A stretch of 64,000 nt of DNA. Source: JACQAP01 sp035548375. Lineage in GTDB: Bacteria; Pseudomonadota; Gammaproteobacteria; Burkholderiales; JACQAP01. A program made the translations under genes and the position numbers. Below the pieces are notes generated by a model. It saw only the letters and a program-made list of their open reading frames with translations. It was not told where the DNA came from and made no database searches. The DNA is taken from NCBI GenBank assembly GCA_035548375.1, contig DASZTG010000031.1, positions 11,118 through 75,117 of the forward strand. Direction: 5' to 3'. Below, in pieces: positions 34,767 to 44,615 of the stretch. Within the stretch, counting starts at the first letter, position 1; every line of letters starts with the position of its first letter.

Positions 34767-34782
34767 CTGTAATTATATCCAG
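34767..34782 (-). promoter_or_regulatory. LexA-binding SOS box upstream of lexA
   Basis: On the plus strand CTGT-AATTATAT-CCAG, which on the minus strand is CTGG-N8-ACAG. It matches the E. coli CTGT-N8-ACAG box except for one half-site base, with the usual AT-rich centre. It lies 32 bases upstream of the lexA start. No second box was found before imuA, so the cassette is either driven from here or by a weaker site. Confidence 0.8.
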
Positions 34783-34809
34783 TATTAGATCGAAGGCAAG
34801 TTCCCGATG

Positions 34810-34826
34810 TGCACGCAACCGGAGCA
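34810..34826. promoter_or_regulatory. NtrC-like binding site 1
   Basis: TGCAC-N7-GAGCA matches the NtrC consensus TGCAC-N7-GTGCA at 9 of 10 specified bases. Centre 34818, about 206 bases upstream of the predicted urtA start of transcription and 62 bases (about six helical turns) from site 2. Confidence 0.6.
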
Positions 34827-34871
34827 TCCGTTGTGCGCTTCGCAATAACTTTGTGCATTCCCTGGATGAAT

Positions 34872-34888
34872 CGCACAACGCCGGTGCG
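34872..34888. promoter_or_regulatory. NtrC-like binding site 2
   Basis: CGCAC-N7-GTGCG contains an exact GCAC-N7-GTGC core of the NtrC operator. Centre 34880, about 144 bases upstream of the predicted start of transcription, a normal enhancer distance. Confidence 0.65.
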
Positions 34889-34998
34889 CGAGTTGTTCGC
34901 GGGCTTCACGCGGCGATGATGCCGAAGACTGCTTTCGCCGCGATATCGCATATCAAAGATATGAATGGAAAAGGGATTCATCGCAGGAATCGCCCATC

Positions 34999-35012
34999 GG
35001 CACGGTTGTTGC
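34999..35012 (+). promoter_or_regulatory. Sigma54 promoter of the urt operon
   Basis: GGCACG-GTTG-TTGC: the -24 and -12 elements match the sigma54 consensus core at every specified base, including the invariant GG-N10-GC spacing. Predicted transcription start near 35024, giving a ~100-base leader before urtA. Together with the two upstream NtrC-like sites it indicates nitrogen-limitation control. Confidence 0.85.
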
Positions 35013-35123
35013 GAAATAGGTGCGCGCATTCGATACACGGTTCATCGCAAAACGAACCGGATCGCGGCAAGAAACCGGGGCGCACCGTCTCGCAGTCATT
35101 CATTCACACCTAAGGGGATTTTT

Positions 35124-36377
35124 ATGAATCGCAGGCTCATATTGAAATCGCTGGTCGGCGTCGCGTTTTCCGCGATGGCGGCGACGGCGATGGCTGCCGA
35201 CACCATCAAGGTCGGCATCCTCCACTCGCTGTCGGGCACGATGGCCATCTCGGAAACGTCACTGAAGGACGTTGCGCTGATGACCATCGACGAGATCAAC
35301 GCCTCCGGCGGCGTGATGGGCAAGCAGCTCGAGGCCGTTGTCGTCGATCCGGCCTCCAACTGGCCGCTGTTCGCCGAAAAGGCGCGCGGCCTGCTGTCGC
35401 AGGACAAGGTTTCCGTCGTGTTCGGCTGCTGGACCTCGGTGTCGCGCAAGTCGGTGCTGCCGGTGTTCAAGGAACTGAACGGCCTGTTGTTCTATCCCGT
35501 GCAGTACGAAGGCGAAGAGCTCGAGAAGAACGTGTTCTACACCGGCGCCGCGCCCAACCAGCAGGCGATCCCGGCAGTCGAATACCTGATGTCCAAGGAA
35601 GGCGGCGGCGCCAAGCGCTGGGTCCTGCTGGGTACCGACTATGTGTATCCGCGCACGACCAACAAGATCCTGCGCGCGTTCCTGAAGTCCAAGGGCGTGG
35701 ACGAGAAGGACATCGACGAGGTCTACACCCCGTTCGGCCACAGCGACTACCAGACGATCGTCGCGAACATCAAGAAGTTCGCCGCCGGCGGCAAGACCGC
35801 GGTGGTGTCGACCATCAACGGCGACTCCAACGTGCCGTTCTACAAGGAACTGGGCAACGCCGGCCTGAAGGCGACCGACGTTCCCGTCGTGGCGTTCTCG
35901 GTGGGTGAAGAAGAGCTGCGCGGCGTCGACACCAAGCCGCTGGTGGGCCACCTGGCCGCCTGGAACTACTTCCAGTCGATCAAGAATCCGGTCAACACCG
36001 AGTTCATCGCCAAGTGGAAGGCGTACGCCAAGGCGAAGGGCTTGCCCAATGCCGACACGGTCGTGACGAACGACCCGATGGAAGCCACCTACATTGGCAT
36101 CCACATGTGGAAGCAGGCAGTCGAGAAGGCCAAGACCACCGACGTGGACAAGGTGATCGCGGCGGTCGGCGGCCAGAGCTTCAAGGCGCCGTCGGGCTTC
36201 ACCATCAAGATGGACGAGAAGAACCACCACCTGCACAAGCCGGTGTTCATCGGTGAAATCAAGGCCGACGGCCAGTTCAACGTGGTGTGGAAGACCAAGG
36301 GCCCGGTTCGCGCCCAGCCGTGGAGCCCGTTCATCGCGGGTAACGACAAGAAGAAGGACGTGCCGGAAGGCATGTAA
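35124..36377 (+). CDS. urtA: Urea ABC transporter substrate-binding protein
   Basis: A 417-residue periplasmic type I binding protein of the branched-chain amino acid/amide class. Signal peptide cleaved after TAMA, then ADTIKVGILHSLSGTMAISE, which is diagnostic for UrtA (SLSGTMAISE). The ATG has AAGGGG upstream. It delivers urea to UrtBC. First gene of the urea island, followed by a stem-loop at 36388-36414 that may keep its transcript more abundant than the permease genes. Confidence 0.96.
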   Translation: MNRRLILKSLVGVAFSAMAATAMAADTIKVGILHSLSGTMAISETSLKDVALMTIDEINASGGVMGKQLEAVVVDPASNWPLFAEKARGLLSQDKVSVVFGCWTSVSRKSVLPVFKELNGLLFYPVQYEGEELEKNVFYTGAAPNQQAIPAVEYLMSKEGGGAKRWVLLGTDYVYPRTTNKILRAFLKSKGVDEKDIDEVYTPFGHSDYQTIVANIKKFAAGGKTAVVSTINGDSNVPFYKELGNAGLKATDVPVVAFSVGEEELRGVDTKPLVGHLAAWNYFQSIKNPVNTEFIAKWKAYAKAKGLPNADTVVTNDPMEATYIGIHMWKQAVEKAKTTDVDKVIAAVGGQSFKAPSGFTIKMDEKNHHLHKPVFIGEIKADGQFNVVWKTKGPVRAQPWSPFIAGNDKKKDVPEGM

Positions 36378-36387
36378 GCCACGAGGC

Positions 36388-36414
36388 GGATCGCCGCTGT
36401 AGTCGCGGCGGTCC
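36388..36414 (+). other. Intra-operon stem-loop after urtA
   Basis: GGATCGCCGC (36388-36397) and GCGGCGGTCC (36405-36414) form a 10-bp stem with one wobble pair and a 7-base loop, followed by only a weak pyrimidine run. Such structures after binding-protein genes commonly act as partial terminators or 3' stabilisers; effect here is inferred. Confidence 0.6.
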
Positions 36415-36481
36415 GTTCTCTGTTCCGACGCGACCGCCGCGTGGTGGCCGCCATTCCCAAGCATTCGATCACGACCGGACG

Positions 36482-38083
36482 ATGAGTCGCATCCTCATTT
36501 TGCTCGCCTGGGCCCTGGCCGTGCTGTGCGCATCCGCGCACGCCGCCCTGGATCCGGCGCTGGTGAAGCCGCTCGGCGGCGAAGACGCCGATGCCCGCGT
36601 CGCGGCGATCGCCAGGCTCGGCGCGCTGGGCACGCCCGAAGCCTTCGCGCTGCTCAACGCACTGAACGAAGAAAAGCTGTACGCGACCCCGGAAGGGCGC
36701 GTGCTGATCGTCGAGGGCGACAAGGCCACCGACCCGCTCACCGGCGAGACGCTCGCGTTTCCCGAAGGCGCGGACTCGATCACCGTCAATAACCGGTTGC
36801 GGCGCGAGCTGGAGAGCGCGCTGGCGGGCCTGCGCCTGTTTGCCGACGACGTCAAGGTGCGGCTCAAGGCCGCGCAGGAGGTGCAGCAGAACGCCGGGCC
36901 CGACCAGCTGCCCATGCTCGAGAAGGCGCTCGACAAGGAAACCGACGCGCGCGTGCGCAACGTCCTCGACCTGGCCGTCGCGACCATCAACCTGAAGAGC
37001 GACGACGCCGCCAAGCGCAAGTCGGCGGTGGAACGCCTCGCCCTCAATCCCAATGCCTCGATCCGCCCGGTGCTCGCGGCGATGATCGAACCCAAAAGCG
37101 ACGGCACGTTCACCGAGCCCGATGCCGACGTGCGCGCCGCGGTGGCGATCACGCTGGGCAAGATCGACCGCCACCTCGCCGTCATCGAATGGAGCGGTAA
37201 CCTGTTCTATGGCTTAAGCCTGGCGAGCGTGCTGCTGCTCGCGGCACTCGGCCTGGCCATCACCTTCGGCCTCATGGGTATCATCAACATGGCCCATGGC
37301 GAGCTGCTCATGGTGGGCGCGTATTCGACCTACATGGTGCAAATCGCCTTCAAGCGCTGGTTCCCGGCGCATTTCGACTGGTACGTGGTGGCGGCGGTGC
37401 CCACGGCCTTCGTGATCACCGCGGTCGTCGGCATGATCCTGGAACGCACCGTGATCCGCTGGCTCTATGGCCGCCCGCTCGAGACCTTGCTCGCCACCTG
37501 GGGGATCAGCCTCGCGCTGATGCAGACGGTGCGCACCATCTTCGGCGCGCAGAACGTGGAAGTCGCCAACCCGAGCTGGATGTCCGGCGGCGTGACCGTG
37601 CTCGGCGGCCTCGTGCTGACTTACAACCGCATGGTCATCATCGGCTTCGCGATCTTCGTCGTGGCAGTCGTCTGGGCATTGCTCAACAAGACGCGCCTCG
37701 GCCTGTTCGTGCGCGCGGTGACCCAGAATCGCCGCATGGCCGATTGCGTCGGCGTGCCAACCGGCCGCGTCGACATGCTCACGTTCGGCTTGGGGTCCGG
37801 CATCGCCGGGCTCGGCGGCGTCGCGCTCTCGCAACTGGGGAACGTCGGCCCGGACCTGGGCCAGAGCTACATCGTCGACTCGTTCCTGGTGGTGGTGCTG
37901 GGCGGCGTCGGCCAACTTGCCGGCACCGTCATCGCCGCATTCGGCCTGGGCGAACTCAACAAATTCCTGGAACCCTATGCCGGCGCGGTGCTGGCGAAGA
38001 TCGCCATCCTCGTGCTCATCGTGCTGTTCATCCAGAAGCGTCCGCAGGGACTGTTCGCACTCAAGGGAAGGAGCGCCGACTGA
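36482..38083 (+). CDS. urtB: Urea ABC transporter permease UrtB
   Basis: A 533-residue LivH-type permease. A signal-like N-terminus (LLAWALAVLCASAHA) and a helical ~220-residue extracytoplasmic region typical of UrtB precede the membrane core (LGLAITFGLMGIINMAHGELLMVGAY) with about eight segments. The ending is KRPQGLFALKGRSAD. It overlaps urtC by one base (TGATG). Forms the membrane channel with UrtC. Confidence 0.95.
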   Translation: MSRILILLAWALAVLCASAHAALDPALVKPLGGEDADARVAAIARLGALGTPEAFALLNALNEEKLYATPEGRVLIVEGDKATDPLTGETLAFPEGADSITVNNRLRRELESALAGLRLFADDVKVRLKAAQEVQQNAGPDQLPMLEKALDKETDARVRNVLDLAVATINLKSDDAAKRKSAVERLALNPNASIRPVLAAMIEPKSDGTFTEPDADVRAAVAITLGKIDRHLAVIEWSGNLFYGLSLASVLLLAALGLAITFGLMGIINMAHGELLMVGAYSTYMVQIAFKRWFPAHFDWYVVAAVPTAFVITAVVGMILERTVIRWLYGRPLETLLATWGISLALMQTVRTIFGAQNVEVANPSWMSGGVTVLGGLVLTYNRMVIIGFAIFVVAVVWALLNKTRLGLFVRAVTQNRRMADCVGVPTGRVDMLTFGLGSGIAGLGGVALSQLGNVGPDLGQSYIVDSFLVVVLGGVGQLAGTVIAAFGLGELNKFLEPYAGAVLAKIAILVLIVLFIQKRPQGLFALKGRSAD

Positions 38084-39222
38084 TGCCCGTCGTCGCCCCT
38101 CCGCGCAGTTCCCTGTTCCCGCCCGCGGTCTGGACCGGCATCCTGGTCGTGGCCGCGATCCTCGCCTTGCTGCCTGTCCTGAATCTGACGTTTGCCGAAG
38201 GCAGCGCGCTGCACATTTCCAGCTTCACCATCGCGCTGCTGGGCAAGTTCATGTGCTTCGCGATCGCAGCACTCGCGCTCGACCTGGTCTGGGGGTATAC
38301 CGGCATCCTCAGCCTGGGCCACGGGCTGTTCTTCGCGCTCGGCGGCTACGCCCACGGGATGTACCTCATGCGCGCGATCGGCCACGACGGCGTGTACCAG
38401 TCCGACCTGCCGGACTTCATGGTGTTCCTCGACTGGAAAGCCTATCCCTGGTACTGGTCGTTCACGGACCACTTCTGGTACTGCATGATCCTCGTGGTGC
38501 TCGTGCCGGGCATCCTCGCCTTCATCTTCGGTTTCTTCGCCTTCCGCTCGCGCATCAAGGGCGTGTACTTCTCGATCATCACGCAGGCGCTGACCTTCGC
38601 CGCGATGCTGCTGTTCTTCCGCAACAACACCGGGTTCGGCGGCAACAACGGCTTCACGGATTTCAAGCGCATCCTCGGGTATACCATCACGGCCCCGGGC
38701 ACCAAGGCGGTCCTCTACCTGGTGACCCTGGCTGCGTTGCTCGGCGCGCTGCTGCTCGCGCGCGCCATCACGCAGTCGAAGCTCGGGCGCGTGCTGACCG
38801 GCGTGCGCGACGCGGAGAGCCGGCTGATGTTCGTCGGCTACGATCCGCTCTGGTTCAAGCTGTTCGTATGGACGCTGTCCGCGGTGCTGTGCGGCATCGC
38901 CGGCGCGCTCTACGTGCCGCAGGTCGGCATCATCAACCCGGGCGAAATGTCCCCGGCGAATTCGATCGAGATGGTGATCTGGGTCGCCACCGGAGGACGC
39001 GGCACCTTGATCGGGCCTATCGTCGGGGCCGGCGTGGTCAACGGCATGAAGACGTGGTTCACGTCGGTCATGCCGCAGTACTGGCTGTTCATCCTCGGTG
39101 CGATTTTCGTCCTGGTGACCTTGTTCCTGCCGCAGGGGATCATCGGACTCGTCCGCAAGCTCTGGGCGCGCCGATCGACGCCGCGCACGGTGGCCAAGCC
39201 CGCGCCCGGAGGCGCCTCGTGA
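38083..39222 (+). CDS. urtC: Urea ABC transporter permease UrtC
   Basis: A 379-residue LivM-type permease with about nine membrane segments; LALDLVWGYTGILSLGHGLFFALGGYAHGMYLM and NTGFGGNNGFTDF are typical. The ATG at 38083 overlaps the urtB stop. It overlaps urtD by GTGA, implying coupled translation. Confidence 0.95.
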   Translation: MPVVAPPRSSLFPPAVWTGILVVAAILALLPVLNLTFAEGSALHISSFTIALLGKFMCFAIAALALDLVWGYTGILSLGHGLFFALGGYAHGMYLMRAIGHDGVYQSDLPDFMVFLDWKAYPWYWSFTDHFWYCMILVVLVPGILAFIFGFFAFRSRIKGVYFSIITQALTFAAMLLFFRNNTGFGGNNGFTDFKRILGYTITAPGTKAVLYLVTLAALLGALLLARAITQSKLGRVLTGVRDAESRLMFVGYDPLWFKLFVWTLSAVLCGIAGALYVPQVGIINPGEMSPANSIEMVIWVATGGRGTLIGPIVGAGVVNGMKTWFTSVMPQYWLFILGAIFVLVTLFLPQGIIGLVRKLWARRSTPRTVAKPAPGGAS

Positions 39223-40058
39223 GCGACGAGAATTCCACGCAGGAAGGGGCGAACCTCACGCCTGCCGGCACCGCGGCATACGGCCACGTCGCATCGGGCA
39301 GCGTCGACCTTTCCCACGGCGCGATCCTCTACCTGGAGGACATCACCGTCTCGTTCGACGGCTTCCGCGCGCTGAACAAGCTCACGCTCGACATCGGCGT
39401 CGGCGAACTGCGCTGCGTGATCGGGCCGAATGGCGCCGGGAAGACCACGATGATGGACGTGATCACGGGGAAGACGCGTCCCGACGAGGGCACGGCGTTC
39501 TTCGGCCAGACCATGGACCTGACGCGCATGAGCGAGCCGCAAATCGCGCACGCAGGCATTGGTCGCAAGTTCCAGCGCCCCACCGTGTTCGAGAATCATT
39601 CGGTATTCGAGAATCTCGAGCTCGCCATGAAGATGAACAAGGGCGTGAAGGCGACGTTGTTCGCGCGGCTGAAGGGCGAGCAGGTCGACGCCATCGGCGC
39701 GACCCTCGCGCTGATCCGCCTGGAAGACCAGGCCTACCGGCCGGCCGGGCTGCTGTCCCACGGGCAGAAGCAGTGGCTCGAGATCGGCATGCTGCTGATG
39801 CAGGAGCCGAAGCTGCTGCTGCTCGACGAACCGGTCGCCGGCATGACCGACGCCGAAACGGAGCGCACCGGCGAGTTGCTGAACGAGCTGCGCGGCAAGC
39901 ATTCGCTGATGGTAGTCGAGCACGACATGGATTTCGTCGACAGCATTGCCCAGGGGGGCATCGTGACGGTGCTGCACGAAGGGTCGGTGCTGGCACAGGG
40001 CACGATGGACGAAGTGCAGGCGGACGCCCGGGTCATCGAGGTGTATCTGGGAAGATGA
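39219..40058 (+). CDS. urtD: Urea ABC transporter ATPase UrtD
   Basis: A 279-residue LivG-type ATPase. Walker A GPNGAGKTT, a UrtD-like signature LLSHGQKQWLEIGMLL, Walker B LLLLDEPVAGMT and the switch His in VVEHDMDFV. It has an N-terminal extension of ~30 residues before the ABC core. The GTG start at 39219 has GGAGG upstream and overlaps the urtC stop. Confidence 0.95.
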   Translation: MSDENSTQEGANLTPAGTAAYGHVASGSVDLSHGAILYLEDITVSFDGFRALNKLTLDIGVGELRCVIGPNGAGKTTMMDVITGKTRPDEGTAFFGQTMDLTRMSEPQIAHAGIGRKFQRPTVFENHSVFENLELAMKMNKGVKATLFARLKGEQVDAIGATLALIRLEDQAYRPAGLLSHGQKQWLEIGMLLMQEPKLLLLDEPVAGMTDAETERTGELLNELRGKHSLMVVEHDMDFVDSIAQGGIVTVLHEGSVLAQGTMDEVQADARVIEVYLGR

Positions 40059-40059
40059 C

Positions 40060-40758
40060 ATGCTGACGGTCACCGACATCAACCAGTACTACGGCGGCAG
40101 CCACACCTTGCGCGGCATCTCGCTCGAGGCGCGCAAGGGTGAATGCACGACTCTGTTGGGACGCAACGGCGTCGGCAAGACCACGCTGTTGCGTTGCCTG
40201 ACCGGCGTCCTGCCGGTGGCCAGCGGCAAGGTCGAATTCAACGGCCACGACATCACGCGCCTTGCTCCCCACCGGCGTGCCGCCCTGGGTATTTCCTATG
40301 TCCCGCAGGGACGCGAGATCTTTGCGCGCCTGACGGTGGAGGAAAACATCCGCATGGGCATGGCCACCAAGTCGTCCCGCGATGCGCGACGGATACGCGC
40401 GGACATCTTCGAGCTGTTCCCGGTTCTCAGGGAAATGCTCGGCCGCCGCGGCGGCGACCTCTCGGGAGGCCAGCAACAACAGCTCGCGATCGCGCGCGCG
40501 ATGGTGGCCGATCCCAAGCTCATCATTCTCGACGAGCCGACCGAAGGCATCCAGCCGTCGATCATCAAGGACATCGAGCGCGTCATCCGCCTGCTGCGCG
40601 AACGCGGCGACATGGCCGTCCTGCTGGTCGAGCAGTATTACGATTTCGCGCGCGAGCTGGCCGACAGCTACGTGGTCTTGCAGCGCGGGGAAGTGGTGAA
40701 GAGCGGGGCCGGGAAAGACATGGACGCGGACAATGTGCGAAGCTACCTGTCAGTATGA
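40060..40758 (+). CDS. urtE: Urea ABC transporter ATPase UrtE
   Basis: A 232-residue LivF-type ATPase with Walker A GRNGVGKTT, signature LSGGQQQQLAIARA, Walker B LIILDEPTEGIQPS. The ATG follows the urtD stop by 1 base, and its own stop shares ATGA with ureD, physically joining the transporter and urease operons. Confidence 0.95.
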   Translation: MLTVTDINQYYGGSHTLRGISLEARKGECTTLLGRNGVGKTTLLRCLTGVLPVASGKVEFNGHDITRLAPHRRAALGISYVPQGREIFARLTVEENIRMGMATKSSRDARRIRADIFELFPVLREMLGRRGGDLSGGQQQQLAIARAMVADPKLIILDEPTEGIQPSIIKDIERVIRLLRERGDMAVLLVEQYYDFARELADSYVVLQRGEVVKSGAGKDMDADNVRSYLSV

Positions 40759-41600
40759 AATCGGTCGAATCCGTGCCCCAGCGCGGCTGGGAGGCCAGCC
40801 TCGAGCTGTCGTTCCGTCGCGAGGGCGGGCGCTCCATCCTTGCAAAACGCTCGAGCTACGGGCCGCTCGCGATCCAGAAGGCGCTGTATCCGGAAGGTGA
40901 AAATGTCTGTCACGCGATCCTGCTGCACCCGCCTGGCGGCATCGCGGGCGGCGACCGGCTGGCGATAGACCTCGATCTCGGATGCGATGCGCGCGCGTTG
41001 CTGACGACACCCGGCGCCACGAAGTGGTACCGCACCGCAGGTGCGCAAGCCAGCCAGCATGTCCGAATCGCGATCCGCCGCAATGCCGTCTGCGAGTGGA
41101 TGCCTCAGGAGAATATTTTCTTCAATGCGGCCCAGGCCGAAAACAGCATTTCGGTCGAACTCGAAGACGGTGCCGCGTTCTGTGGTTGGGACATCATGTG
41201 CCTGGGGCGCATGGCGCGCGGCGAGCGGTTCTCGTCCGGCCGGATTCGGCAGCATTTGAGGATCGCAAAGGCCGAGACGCCCTTGTTCGAGGAGATCGGG
41301 ACCATCGAAGGCGGATCGGCCTTGCTCGATTCTCCGGTGGCGCTGGCCGGCTATCCCGTGTGCGGCACGTTCATCGTAGCCGGCATCGGCGTCGGCGGCG
41401 ACACGCTCGAATCCTGCAGGAACACCCTTCCGCAGGGGGATTGCAAATGGGGAATCAGTGCAATGGGCGAAGTCACCGTCGCGCGCTGCCTCGCTCGCTC
41501 GGGCGAAGCCGTACGCCAATATTTTCTTGCGTTGTGGGATCATCTGCGTCCGCGATACGCGCTTGCGCCCGTACAGGTACCGCGAATCTGGGCGACTTGA
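40755..41600 (+). CDS. ureD: Urease accessory protein UreD
   Basis: A 281-residue UreD/UreH: GWEASLELSFRREGG, ILLHPPGGIAGGDRL, ALLTTPGATKWYR and ENIFFNAAQ are family signatures. UreD binds apo-urease and with UreF and UreG delivers nickel to the active site. Start ATG 40755 overlaps the urtE stop as ATGA. Confidence 0.95.
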   Translation: MKSVESVPQRGWEASLELSFRREGGRSILAKRSSYGPLAIQKALYPEGENVCHAILLHPPGGIAGGDRLAIDLDLGCDARALLTTPGATKWYRTAGAQASQHVRIAIRRNAVCEWMPQENIFFNAAQAENSISVELEDGAAFCGWDIMCLGRMARGERFSSGRIRQHLRIAKAETPLFEEIGTIEGGSALLDSPVALAGYPVCGTFIVAGIGVGGDTLESCRNTLPQGDCKWGISAMGEVTVARCLARSGEAVRQYFLALWDHLRPRYALAPVQVPRIWAT

Positions 41601-41638
41601 GCCAAGGAACCGGAGTTTAGGGAGAACAAGAGCAAACC

Positions 41639-41941
41639 ATGGAACTGACACCGAGGGAAAAGGACAAGCTGCTGATTTTCACCGCGGCGCTGCTCGCGGA
41701 AAGGCGCAAGGCGCGCGGACTCAAGCTCAACTATCCGGAATCCGTGGCGCTGATTTCGGCGGCGATCATGGAAGGCGCGCGCGACGGCAAGACCGTCGCC
41801 GAACTCATGAGCTACGGCACCACGTTGCTTTCGCGAGCAGACGTCATGGATGGCATCGCCGAGCTGATCCCCGAGATCCAGATCGAAGCCACGTTTCCGG
41901 ATGGCACGAAGCTCGTCACCGTCCACCACCCCATTGTCTAA
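41639..41941 (+). CDS. ureA: Urease gamma subunit
   Basis: A 100-residue UreA starting MELTPREKDKLLIFTAALLA with RGLKLNYPESVALISAAIMEGARDG-type sequence, full normal length. 38 bp after ureD. Followed by a 168-bp gap holding an inverted-repeat element before ureB. Confidence 0.97.
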   Translation: MELTPREKDKLLIFTAALLAERRKARGLKLNYPESVALISAAIMEGARDGKTVAELMSYGTTLLSRADVMDGIAELIPEIQIEATFPDGTKLVTVHHPIV

Positions 41942-41950
41942 GACGAAAAT

Positions 41951-42095
41951 CTCACCACAGAGGCACAGAGACGCAGAGGAAAGGTACGGCACGGGAAAAA
42001 TGGGGTTTATTGGTTTATGCAAGCTCCCGAGAAATGTAGCTGTGTGTCCCGAAGAGATCACTTATCCTGTTTTTCTCTGTGCCTCCGTGGTGAAA
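41951..42095. repeat. Intra-operon inverted-repeat element, CACAGAGG type
   Basis: TCACCACAGAGGCACAGAGA (41952-41971) and its complement at 42074-42093 match at 19 of 20 bases. The left arm continues with further CGCAGAGG units. The ~100-base centre is less GC-rich than the flanking genes and contains no convincing gene. The right arm ends only a few bases before the ureB ribosome-binding site. Confidence 0.9.
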
Positions 42096-42109
42096 AATGA
42101 AGGGACAAA

Positions 42110-42414
42110 ATGATTCCAGGCGAGATTAAAACGAAGGACGGCGACATCGAGATCAACGTCGGGCGCAAGACCGTGACCGTCAAAGTGGCGAACAGCGGGG
42201 ATCGTCCGATCCAGGTCGGCTCGCACTATCATTTCTTCGAAACCAACGAGGCGCTGAAATTCGATCGTGCGGCCGCACGCGGATACCGGTTGAACATCGC
42301 CGCCGGTACCGCGGTGCGATTCGAACCGGGCCAGGAACGCACGGTCGAGCTCGTCGAGCTGGCCGGCGCGAAGACGGTCTATGGATTCCAGGCAAAGATC
42401 ATGGGGAAACTCTG

Positions 42415-42415
<1 letters not shown>
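42110..42415 (+). CDS. ureB: Urease beta subunit
   Basis: A 101-residue UreB: MIPGEI, VKVANSGDRPIQVGSHYHFFE, LNIAAGTAVRFEPGQERTV. Start ATG with AAGGGA upstream, immediately after the repeat element. The stop overlaps the ureC start by one base (TGATG). Confidence 0.97.
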
Positions 42416-44121
<1,706 letters not shown>

Positions 44122-44123
44122 TC

Positions 44124-44615
44124 GTGCTGAACATCCAGAAGCAGTGCCCGAAGACGGACAAGTTCGATGCGGAACTGGTGCTGCCGTTCGAGCTGCGCCA
44201 GAAAAGCCGGCTGCGCACGCAGACCACGAAGGGCGAGGAGGTCGGATTGTTCCTGCCGCGCGGCGTGGTGCTGCGCGACGGCGATTGCCTGCAGTCCGAG
44301 GACGGCCGGGTCGTGAAAGTCACGGCCAAGCCGGAAAAGGTCCTGCAGATCGGTTGTCCCGATGCGTTGCAGCTCGCGCGCATCGCCTACCACCTCGGCA
44401 ATCGCCACGTCGCGCTGCAGATCGGCAACGGCTGGCTGCGCATCGCGAACGACTACGTGCTGCGACAGATGGTCGAGGGGCTGGGCGCAGTCGTGGTGGC
44501 GATGGACGCGCCCTTCGAGCCGGAAACCGGCGCTTACGGTGCCCATCATCACCAGGGGCCGGATGCGCCGGTTCATCGCGGCATCATCCACCAATACGTC
44601 TCGAACGAATCGTGA
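44124..44615 (+). CDS. ureE: Urease accessory nickel chaperone UreE
   Basis: A 163-residue protein. N-terminal peptide-binding domain (ELRQKSRLRTQTTKGEEVGLFLPRG) and C-terminal metal domain (LAYHLGNRH-type and AYGAHHHQGPDAPVH). The His-rich tail is short compared with that of Klebsiella. The start is GTG at 44124, 2 bp after ureC; the stop overlaps ureF by GTGA. Confidence 0.93.
   Translation: MLNIQKQCPKTDKFDAELVLPFELRQKSRLRTQTTKGEEVGLFLPRGVVLRDGDCLQSEDGRVVKVTAKPEKVLQIGCPDALQLARIAYHLGNRHVALQIGNGWLRIANDYVLRQMVEGLGAVVVAMDAPFEPETGAYGAHHHQGPDAPVHRGIIHQYVSNES

Larger units (their letters stand above)
34736..35123. other. Divergent lexA/urtA regulatory region
   Basis: 388 bp without a gene. From left to right: the lexA SOS box (34767-34782), an NtrC-like site (34810-34826), a dyad TTGTGC (34851-34856) / GCACAA (34873-34878), a second NtrC-like site (34872-34888), a perfect dyad CATATC-AAA-GATATG (34949-34963), and a sigma54 promoter (34999-35012). 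The last ~110 bases are the urtA leader. Confidence 0.75.

Noticed and set aside
41901..42113. Small open frames running through the ureA/ureB repeat element
   Set aside because: Their translations are simply the repeat read in one frame (for example LCASVV-type stretches) and lack a ribosome-binding site.
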